Shown here: positions 54,978 through 64,000 of the stretch, in pieces
Numbering within the stretch: position 1 is the stretch's first letter
Layout of the letters: the number at the start of each line of letters is the position of its first letter
NCBI RefSeq assembly: GCF_018294505.1
Contig: NC_057814.1
Location: 297,955,072 to 298,019,071 of the forward strand
Direction of reading: 5' to 3'
DNA: 64,000 nt
Source of the DNA: Triticum aestivum
Taxonomy: Eukaryota > Streptophyta > Magnoliopsida > Poales > Poaceae
Notes under the pieces: model-generated
Told to the model about the DNA's origin: nothing
The model's input: the letters and a program-made list of their open reading frames with translations, nothing else
Databases searched by the model: none
Position numbers and translations under genes: made by a program

Positions 54978-55826
54978 TGTAACACCCCGAGACCGATTCT
55001 CCAGTTGCCTTCCATTTATTTTGTTGTTGCCATGTATGGGTTGCCATGATTTTCATAATAAATTGTTGCATCATCATGCTTGTGTTATCTTTTCTTCTCA
55101 CTTTGTGCATTCCATCTTCATGTATGTTGCCATGTGCATTTGCATCCATCATGTTCATGTTGCCTTGTTTCCATTTGTGTGCTTGGGTGTGTTCTTCCTC
55201 TTGCCTTCCCTTTTCTTGTCATCGAGCTCCAACTTGGTTCCACCAAGTTTCATCAAAACCAAGTCAACGCTTCCAATTCTATCCTTTCTCCCAATTATTG
55301 CAAGTGGCATTTTTCTACTCCAAAGAAATGTTCACTATCTTTCTAAATTCCGTAATCCATACCTACCCCATATCTGCCAATTTTCAGCTAATTTTAAGAT
55401 GTTTTGGTTGGGTTCAAAAATGGCTCAAGTTTGAATTTAATTCAAACCTGAATTATTTTTCTATCTCTAAAAATTGCCAAACCATTTTATTCTATTTGTG
55501 CATGATTCCAGCGCTCCAAGGATATCTTCTTTTCTGAAATATTCTACCTCTAAGCCCTCTTTCTTTTCTCAACACATTTCTGCCTGAGGGAAATAAGAAA
55601 ACAATGAAAATGCTAAGAGATAAGGAGTCTAGCAGCAGCCCATTCGACCCAGCCCAACTCCTCTCTTCCCTAGTAATTTTTCCCACATGCACCGGGCCGG
55701 CCCCACCTGTCATCCTCTTCCCCTCACCTTTTTCTTCCACCTCCCTTGCTCGCTCTCTCTCACGGTAAAACCCACAGGGGCGCCCGCACATGGCCACGGT
55801 GGCAAGCCAGCCGCGCCCGCGCCCCC

Positions 55827-55833
55827 TATAAGA
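55827..55833 (+). promoter_or_regulatory. TATA box in Gypsy-3 LTR
   Basis: TATAAGA in GCGCCCCCTATAAGACC, followed by a C-rich leader. Confidence 0.5.
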
Positions 55834-56910
55834 CCTCCCCGCTCCCTCTCCTAGGGTTTCCCTCTTCCACCCTTGCCGCCGCCAGCCTCTCCCTTCCCCT
55901 GTTTCTTCTTCTTCCTCAGAACAGAGCACTGAGAGGAGAGAAAGAGACCGTCGATGTCCATCGTCGTCCCCGCGGCCGGCATAGCTCAAGTTCCTCTCCG
56001 GCATGTTCTCCGTCGCCCTGTCGAATTCCTCTACTGATCCACGCCCATAGATGGACGGGATCCTCTCCACGGCGACCCCGTTCGCACATCGATCCAAGGC
56101 CGGAGACGCCAAGTTCCTCGGCGTCCTCTTCCTCTCCTTCGACTCCTTCATGGACGGGGCACCGTCTCCTCCGATCGGCGCCTCCGCCCTCACCTCTGCT
56201 TCCCCGATGAGTCCGTCTTCACCAGCAAGCCCACGGTGACGCCCTGCTCCTCCTCATGCCTTTATCCTTGTCGTACGCTTCCCTAGGTGCCGATCTCCGT
56301 GAGCACAACTCCGGTCACCATGGCCACGCACGCGAGCACCCACACTCAGCGCCTCCACGCACACACGCAGCACCACCCATGCACCTGCGCACACTCCTCG
56401 CTGCACACACGCGCACACTGCCATGCGTGCCCAGCTGGCCAGCCACGGCGCAATCAGCCTCTGTTGGTTGTTCTTCAGGTTGGTTCCGTTAAGCTCGACT
56501 TGATGGATGATCTAGCGCTGAACCCGCCGCAGCACGCGCACGAGTCCCGCACACCTCTATTCCAGCCGGCAGCCATGGCTGTAGCCATGGCCAAGCCAGG
56601 CTCGGCCTCGCGCAAGCTCCAGTTCACGCGCACGCCCACGCCCGCAGCATGCCTCGCTTCTCGCACCATGGCCGCCAAGCTGCCGCTGCCATCTGCCTCG
56701 CTGTGCCATGCTCGAGCCTCTGTACGCATGTGTCACACAGCGCATCTACCTCCCCTGCAAATCCCGCACCCACGCCGGTGCTCTTCTGCTGCAGAAGCCG
56801 CCGACTTCGCTGGCTGTCGTCGCCGGAGTTTTGCCATCCGTGCCTGAAGCCATGACTTGCTGTTCGGATCAGCTATTAGTTATTGCACCCCAACTGAGCA
56901 CAATCCCTTC

Positions 56911-57138
56911 GCTAGCCTGCTGGTCATCGTCGCGCATGCTAATCTGAGGGATCTGGGGTTCAAATCCCAGGCGTCCCTATTTCCCCTTTTTGCTCTTGAT
57001 TCTTCAGTCCAGATCAGTTCGACCAGCCGTGTATTCCAGAGCCGAACCCCTTCCAATCCATAATTACATCTCAGCCCAGCTGGTCATCGTGCTGCACCTT
57101 CACGTAGGAGGTCAATGGATCAACTCCCAGACGGCCCC
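56911..57138 (+). repeat. Two tRNA-like units in the Gypsy-3 LTR
   Basis: 56911-56977 and 57072-57138 share (T/C)AGCC...GCTGGTCATCGT (A-box-like). The first has a good B box in a T-arm-like GGGGTTCAAATCCC; the second has GGATCAACTCCC, two changes. Neither folds as a complete tRNA by eye. Confidence 0.4.
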
Positions 57139-59657
57139 ATTTTTGCCCTGTTTTCCTGTTATTTTGCACACTCAACCGCCGGGCCAAATCTCCTCCTGGG
57201 CCGCTGCACTGTGTTGCAATCCGGCCCACGTATGTTTTTTTCCTTCTCTGGTTTTAGTATTTTTCCATTGCATGCATAATTACAGAAATGCCATTATTCT
57301 TGCATTGTTCACATCTAATAAACCGTGCATCATTTGTAAATAACTTATATATGTAAAATGATTCGAATTTTGTCTAGTTTCACAATTTCCAACTTTCATG
57401 CATGTTTAAACTGCTGTTTGCATTAATTTGCTAAAATGCCATGCTAAAATGATTTATTTCATAACTAAATAACCGTAGCTCCATTTTAAATAAACTTTAT
57501 ATATAAATGGGCTAGAAAAATGTCTAGTTTGACATGGTGGCATTACCTTGCATGTTTAACAACTCTAAAATATGGTTTAGGGTAGAACAGTACCAAATCA
57601 AAAATATGCACATGAGGATTTTCCGGAATTGTTGTTTCTTATTTCCGGCCTCATTTAAGCTTGCCTAAATAGTTAGTTTAATTATGCTTCACCTCTTGCC
57701 ATGTTTAACAACATTTAATATTGTTGGGTACATAAACGAGAGTGAACTAAATGTTTGAAATGTGGTGTTTCGTCAATATGCAACTCGTTGCATATTGTGT
57801 TCCACTTAACTTGTAGTATTCTTTGTGCACTTTGACATGCCATGCCTTTTTAAACTGGACATGCATCATACTTGATTGTGCATCATGCCATGCTTATGTG
57901 TTGGTTGTTTACCATGTTGTTTGCTTCTTTCTGGTTTACTTCTCTCGTTAGCTTCGGTTTCGTTCCGGAGTTGTGAGGATTCGCTCGACTACGTCAGTTT
58001 GTCTTCTTCATGGACTCGTTCTTCTTCCTTGCGGGATCTCAGGCAAGATGACCATACCCTCGATATCACTTATATTTTTGCTTGCTAGTTGTTCGCTCTA
58101 TTGCTATGCCGCGCTATCTACCACTTGCTATATCATGCCTCCCATATTGCCATGTCAAGCCTCTAACCCACCTTTACTAGCAAACCGTTGTTTGGCTATG
58201 TTACCGCTTTTGCTCAGCCCCTCTTATAGTGTTGCTAGTTGCAGGCGAAGATGAAGATTGTTCCATGTTGGAACATGGATATGTTGGGATATCACAATAT
58301 CTCTTATCTTAATTAATGCATCTATATACTTGGTAAAGGGTGGAAGGCTCGGCCTTATGCCTGGTGTTTTGTTCCACTCTTGCCGCCCTAGTTTCTGTCA
58401 TACCGATGTTATGTTCCTTGATTTTGTGTTCCTTACCCGGTTGGGTGTTATGGGAACCCCTTGACAGTTTGCTTTGAATAAAACTCCTCCAGCAAGGCCC
58501 AACCTTGGTTTTTAACATTTGCCACCTAATCCTTTTTCCGTTGGGTTCTGCAGACAGAAGGGTCATCTTTATTTTAACCCCCTAGGCCAGCGTTCCTCTG
58601 AGTGCTGGTCCAAACCGGGCGATGTCCGGTGCCCCCTGGGCAACCAGGGTCTATGCCAACCCGACGTCTTGCCCATCCGGTGTGCCCTAAGAACGAGATA
58701 CGTGCGACTCCTATCGGGATTTGTCGGCACATCGGGCGGCTTTGCTGGTCTTGTTTTACCATTGTCGAAAAGTCTTGTAACCGGGATTCCGAGACTGATC
58801 GGGTCTTCCCGGGAGAAGGAATATCCTTCGTTGACCGTGAGAGCTTGTGATGGGCTAAGTTGGGACACCCCTGCAGGGTTTGAACTTTCGAAAGCTGTGC
58901 TCGCGGTTATGTGGCAGATGGGAATTTGTTAATGTCCGGTTGTAGATAACTTGACACTTGACTTAATTAAAATGCATCACCCGCGTGTGTAGCCGTGATG
59001 GTCTCTTTTCGGCGGAGTCCGGGAAGTGAACGCGGTTCTTGTGTCATGCTTGAACGTAAGTAGTTTCAGGATCACTTCTTAATCACTTCTAGTTCACGAC
59101 CGCTGCGTTGCTTCTCTTCTCACTCTTATTTGCGTATGTTAGCCATCATATATTCTTAGTGCTTGCTGCAGCTCCACGTCATTACCCTATCCTACCCATA
59201 AGCTTAAATAGTCTTGATCTTGCGGGTGTGAAATTACTGAGTCCTCGTGACTCATAGATTCTACCAAAACAGTTGCAGGTGCCGACGATACCAGTGCAGG
59301 CGATGCTACCGAACTCAAGTGGGAGTTCGACGAGGACCTTGGTCGTTACTATGTTTCATTTCCTGTTGATCAGTAGTGGAGGCCAGTTGGGACGATCGGG
59401 GACCTAGCATCCGGGGTTATCTTCTTTTTATTTGGATTTGACCGTAGTCGGTGTATGTGTGTATCTTGAATGATGTATGAATTTATTTATGTATTGTGTG
59501 AAGTGGCGATTGTAAGCCAACTCTTTATCCCATTCTTGTTCATTACATGGGATTGTGTGAAGATGACCCTTCTTGCGACAAAACCTATAATGCAGTTATG
59601 CCTCTAAGTCGTGCCTCGACACGTGAGAGATATAGCCGCATCGTGGGCGTTACAAGT

Positions 59658-59670
59658 TGGTATCAGAGCC
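59658..59670 (+). other. Primer-binding site of Gypsy-3
   Basis: TGGTATCAGAGCC, an exact initiator-tRNA-Met complement. Confidence 0.85.
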
Positions 59671-60688
59671 ATCCCCGACTTAGGAGCCCCTTCTTGATCA
59701 AATCGCTGACGTTGTTGTGTCTAGAAGAAAAATGTTTTGAGTCTTAGGATTATATATATCGGAGAGTAGGATTCTTTTTACTCCTCAGTCCCTTCGTCGC
59801 TCTGGTGAGGTCTCCTGACGTAGATGTTTTGACTTTCCTCTCCTTAAATTTCACTAATTTTTTTTAGGATCACGCGGGTATCTTGGAATCGTTCCGATGG
59901 TTTTGTGACGAGAACATTGTTCTTGGTGCCTCCTGACATTTAGGGGTTGTGGCAGTGTCCCGGGGAGTTGAGCTTCGTGGTGTTGTCGTCACAATTTTAT
60001 CGTTGCAGTTCTGGAATACCTGAGTCTCGCCGACATCGAAAATTTCTTTTATGCAGTTGTTGGTGAGATCACCTCGACGCCACCCAGTACTGGGGCGGGA
60101 GTTCAGGAGTATTGCCATAACTCATATAACGGATGCTTTTCGAAGGTTGAGGTACACGATTTCCGAAGGTTTCTTGGTTATGTGTTGAAGGATGGATACA
60201 GCTGGATCTAGGTATTGTTAGTTTGGGTGATATATATTGCGTCCCCTGTATCCCCAACACCTGATTGCATAACCAGAAAGTTTAAGGAGTTTATAGGTGG
60301 GAATTAAAGTAGCTCCTAGAATATCTTTTCGACAAATGTATGATTTGAGATTGGGGTCCAACGTCTAGTGGTTCGCTTTTGACGGTCGATTACAGTGGTC
60401 GCGAGGTGTCTTAAAGAATCCTTGGCTATGCCGATTCGGGGACGTCTTGTTTGTCATTCGTGACGTCCGCTGTACATCGTGCCCGTCGGGCCTCATCACG
60501 AACACTTTGGGCGAAATCTCTATCATATGTTTGTTCCGGCTTATTCTGCAAGCCAATCCTTTGTTTTGTTTTGAGTTGTGGTATTCGAGTTGCTTCGAAG
60601 TCAAATGTTGATTCCATACCTTATTCTAAGCGGTGTTCTCATATTTCTATGGGGATACTAATCCTTCTTGATCATCGAGGTTGTCATC
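59671..60688 (+). other. Internal region of Gypsy-3 without coding sense
   Basis: About 1 kb with frequent stops in all frames. It is either a long leader or a sign of a non-autonomous element. Confidence 0.5.
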
Positions 60689-61199
60689 TGTCACGACCGG
60701 ATTTTTGGGATATAAATTCCCAGAAAAACGGCCTGTGCGCTCATCAGCCCCAGGATTACTGTTAGCTGATGAGGTACCAACTTGATACAAGAATTCCAAG
60801 CAAGTACAAAAAAATATGTAGTACAAGACCATTTAGGCTTAAGAGTACAACACTTGGTTACTAGTGGTTGAGGGCGGAAGCGGTTGGATACATCTGCGTC
60901 TATGGGACTCCATTTCCCACAAGAACAGCTGACCAGGATAACTCCTATCTTCGCGAGGCTGCAAACGTCAACGCGTAAGTTCCGAGGTTGTCACCGCGAT
61001 GCTCATCTCCAAGCAAGGAATCTGGCCAAGACAATAGCCAAGGACAAGCCAGTGAGTACGTTTGAATGTACTCGCAAACATTAAGAATACGGGTATAATA
61101 TATCAAACATGCTCCGGGTTAATTAGATGATCACACGTCTGTCACGAAATATACGAAAGACCAAGATGCACACATATGGTTAAAAATATACCAAAACAA

Positions 61200-61316
61200 A
61201 ATACTGGGTGCCAAACGAGTGTCTGAATGACTCCTCGAGCGGAAAATGCAGAATAGTAATACTGGTGCCAAACGAGTGTCTGAATGACTCCTCGAGCGGA
61301 AAATGCAGAAATAATA
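61200..61316. repeat. ~60-bp tandem duplication
   Basis: Two copies of CTGG(G)TGCCAAACGAGTGTC followed by TGAATGACTCCTCGAGCGG. Confidence 0.8.
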
Positions 61317-61554
61317 ATGCCGCAGTCGGGCGTCGGGGCGACACCACATAAAGGGCTTATAAGAGAATAATCACAGTGAATATCCAGGAGGTAGAACCAT
61401 CCCAGGGATACTCAATAATATACGTAATATAAATGGTTAGTCCAAAAATAAATAAGGATCAAAATCCACATGTGCCACAATCATAAACAATATATAGTAC
61501 AGTTGTTTCTCCATCCAAAAAAACCGACAATTTAGTCAAGCCGTATCTCCATCC

Positions 61555-61655
61555 TAACACCGTGACTATGTTCCAGTTAAATCGTTCTCCATCCGAATAC
61601 CGTTACTGAGTTCTAGTTAAATCGTTCTCCATCCGAATACCGTTACTGAGACTCA
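61555..61655. repeat. ~47-bp tandem duplication
   Basis: Two copies of AGTTAAATCGTTCTCCATCC followed by GAATACCGTTACTGAG. Confidence 0.8.
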
Positions 61656-63205
61656 ACTCAGACTGTGGTTTTTACTCAAGGACATGACTATCCAACAGGA
61701 TATATCCTCTGCAGAGGGAGTACCATTTTCCACGAGTAACGGGATTACTCAGTCCCTTGGGACTAATTCCGTCTCTGGTCTTTTGATTGAAAACACGCCT
61801 GACCTGCACACACCAGCTTAACTCACCAGTGTCTGGAATCACCCACGACACCTGCCAAGCAAAACTCTAAGTGGGGGGGCTACAACCTCGACGTAGCATG
61901 GGATCACAAAATTTATACCGCGCGCAAACTGGGGAGCTACCCCTTCGGCTACAACCGAAACACCCATGCCCCCGGACCGGATGACTGGCTTTAATCCATG
62001 GCCATGGGACCCTCATCATGGCCTCTCTGTACGGTGTGTGCTTTGGAAAGGGGTTGACAACCTACTGAACCATGCCCTGTCCCCTGCAGGGACAAGTGGT
62101 GGTACCGACAAAGAAGGAAGCTATTGATCAAGACTCGGTCTACAACCGACTCAGGTGGTCCAAGTATCCACCAACAATATTACCACTAGTGAAATAAATC
62201 ACCACTCCTCGAGCCTCACCATGCTATGCCGGGCATACTCGTCTCGACGAGGGATTAGGGACAAGCTCGTGTCTACCCAAGACCACGACTTTCCCGGCTT
62301 CCTACCGGTGTGCAAGAGAAGCTCACGAGGATGACCCAAGTCACTAGTGTATCCATTGCTGACCACAAAACAACTCCAAAGTGCACTCCTGCACGAGACC
62401 ATATCGATACATAAAGCTATCACATACTCCAAGTCAAAAGGTGTTGTGATCGCATCCAAACACCACAACAAAATATTATGCCAGAGTTCAGAAATGCTTG
62501 CCTTCAAGAGTATGCATAGGATGCACTTTTTGGAAGCTTCCCTTTTCCTCCAAAATCCTATTTTGCAAATATACAAATAACAAATATTTCAAACACAGTA
62601 CCAAAAGTTGTCTCAAATATTTTTGAAATAAATCTTAAAATAAACTAGATGAAAATTGAGAGAGGTAGGAAAAAGAATCAACTCATTTGGAGTTTTATTT
62701 TAAAAGTTATAGCCAGTCAAAGTTTGGTCAAATCTCTGTTTTTAAATAAAACCAGAAAAGAAAACGATTCAGAAGAAAATATGCTTTCGCAGTAGAGGAG
62801 ACGCACTCGGGAGTTTGCGCCTTCACTTAGACAGAGGGAGCGGTCGCGCGGGTCACTGACAGTGGGTCCAGAGGGCCCACTGGTCAGGTTTGACCGTTTC
62901 TTCCCTCCTTCTCCTCTCTTCTGCCCGACGGGAGCGGGGCTCCGGCGATCGCCGTCGATGAACGGCAGCGCCTCACGGGCATCCAAGGGCGGGGATGGAA
63001 CGGCTAGACCGAGGCGGTCCTTTGGGTGGTTGATGGGTCGTCGGAGGTGGAAGGAATCGCCGGCGGTGAGCTCCGCGGCGGAGAAAAGCTAAGGTGGTGA
63101 AGTGACTTTGGTGCTCCGGTGGTCTCCGATCGAAGTTGAGTAGCTGGGAAGCTCTACGGGGAGTGTCTGATGTCGCCTGAAGCCTTGAACGAGCTCGGGG
63201 TTCCC

Positions 63206-63212
63206 TTTTATA
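63206..63212 (-). promoter_or_regulatory. TATA box in the partial minus-strand LTR
   Basis: TATAAAA on the minus strand, followed by GGGAACCCCGAGCTCG. Confidence 0.45.
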
Positions 63213-63675
63213 ACGTGACGAGGCTGGCTCAGCGGCGGCAGAAGATAAGATCGCCGGTGACCACTTTCCTGTAGTTGCAGGGTATCGTGGCGGCGACGAA
63301 CGCGTTCCGACGAGCGGGAGGATAAGCACGGCCTGTGCTCCGGGGCAGCTGGCGTGCGCTGGTGGTTTGGGCGGCGCCGCCCGCGGCGGAATCCGCTGCC
63401 GTCGCCGGCGTGCTGCCAAGGCGGCGTTGCAGAGTGCTAGGGGGAGCTTGGAGGGTACTGGAGAGAGGGCGAGTGCCTGGCGGGGTTCAGCAGGCGAGCA
63501 GGGGTCAGAGATGGGACGCGACGAGGGCGGCAGTGCGGCGTGTCGGCGTAGTGCGCGCGCGTGTAAAACGTGCGCTCTGGGCGCGCCCAGAGCACGCACG
63601 GCACCCGCTCGACGAAATGCCAGCGCGCTCTAGAGCTCGAGGGTGGAGCTGGCACTGCACAGGATGGAGGTAGGG

Positions 63676-63735
63676 GTAACAAGGCACTCAGTGGACAAGG
63701 TGGGTAGGTCAGGGGTTCAAGTCCACAATGCAAAC
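63676..63735 (+). other. tRNA-like sequence in the partial LTR
   Basis: GGCACTCAGTGGACAAGG resembles an A-box region and AGGGGTTCAAGTCC is a good B box. No complete cloverleaf is seen. Confidence 0.35.
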
Positions 63736-64000
63736 CCGAGAGCTTGCCAAAAATGACTATGCACACCAGGTGTTCGACAGAATGTCATATGCACTTCAGC
63801 AACTCTTGGAGTGGCCAAAATCTCCAGATCAGTGTCTCTTTAGATGCAGGAGATGGTGGTAAGATTAGTTTGGTAAAAACGGAAAGTTGATAGTGCAAGA
63901 ATTTTAGAAAACCAGTTTTGGGCAGAAACTAAAGGCTGACATTGCATGCACCAAAAATATGCCAAAGGGTCCAATCTCCTGGACTTAAGAGTTTGGTAGG

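Larger units (their letters stand above)
54978..59654 (+). repeat. 5' LTR of Gypsy-3
   Basis: Near-palindromic ends TGTAAC...GTTACA. Holds a GC-rich promoter and leader (55700-56900), tRNA-like units (56911-57138) and AT-rich stretches; frames inside it are not convincing genes. Confidence 0.75.
54978..60688 (+). mobile_element. Gypsy-type LTR element with 4.7-kb LTR, 5' part
   Basis: 5' LTR 54978-59654 starts TGTAACACCCCGAGACCG and ends GGGCGTTACA, followed after three bases by an iMet PBS. The 1 kb of internal sequence that remains has no gag-like frame. It is interrupted at 60688 by another LTR. Family assignment is by LTR style only. Confidence 0.72.
60689..64000 (-). mobile_element. LTR of a further retroelement, minus orientation (partial)
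   Basis: Begins TGTCACGACCGGATTTTTGG at 60689, an LTR-type end, within Gypsy-3 internal sequence. No PBS lies next to it on the left, so this is the 3' end of a minus-oriented element or a solo LTR. A minus-strand TATA box at 63206-63212 supports the orientation. At least 3.3 kb long; the other end is outside the window. No coding region seen; GC-rich frames at 62830-63660 are on the leader. Confidence 0.6.

Noticed and set aside
55746..56847. Pro/Ser/His-rich frames in the Gypsy-3 LTR
   Set aside because: GC-rich LTR leader; no domain, and overlapping frames on both strands.
62973..63766. 208-codon and other frames in the final LTR
   Set aside because: Same reason: GC-rich LTR promoter region with mutually overlapping frames.

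Overview
The window is transposon-packed Triticeae DNA (wheat, Aegilops or barley type). I see no host gene, rRNA gene or intact tRNA gene; almost every base can be assigned to a named or nameable transposable element (TE). Support for the lineage is a BARE1/WIS/Angela-like Copia element, CACTA elements with ACTAATGGCGCACC-type subterminal hairpins, several Gypsy elements with kilobase-long LTRs, and deep nesting of element within element.

Layout. 1-2071 is the right part of a CACTA-like element (A, minus orientation) carrying a gene for a protein with a 10-residue repeat. 2072-2421 is an old LTR fragment. A second related CACTA-like element (B) starts at 2422 and is split at 3089/46540 by a 43.45-kb block. 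That block is one Copia element (3090-46539, target duplication TCTGC) that has itself received three insertions: a chromodomain Gypsy element in its 5' LTR (4012-17178, duplication GGAC), an autonomous-type CACTA element in its gag (19754-33042, duplication CTA), and a minus-strand Tat-like Gypsy element in its 3' LTR (37141-45522, duplication GTAGA). Element B resumes at 46540 with its own gene and is followed at 48050 by a third related CACTA-like element (C, plus orientation). C carries a second copy of the 10-residue-repeat gene, a ~500-bp tandem array (about five units) and an exon-intron gene with a B3 DNA-binding domain. C is cut at 54977 by a Gypsy-type element with a 4.7-kb LTR (54978 onward), whose internal region is cut at 60688 by the LTR of yet another, minus-oriented element that runs off the window.

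How the genes work together. The 19754-33042 CACTA element has the full set expected of an autonomous element: a TNP2-type transposase (one in-frame stop), a second multi-exon gene with a plant En/Spm (Transposase_24-like) region followed by a decayed Ulp1-like cysteine-protease fold, and a small protein that joins an RNase H1-type hybrid-binding domain to a C-terminal membrane segment. The retroelements carry gag, protease, RT, RNase H and integrase, all broken. Two of them also carry extra ORFs: an unrecognised one before gag in the chromodomain Gypsy element, and an antisense ORF with an AT-hook and B3-like domain, with its own TATA box, in the Tat-like element.

Most coding regions have stops or frameshifts, so they are called pseudogenes. 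Coordinates of LTRs, terminal repeats and target duplications were read directly and are precise to a base or two; family names are from memory of characteristic sequences and no database was searched.
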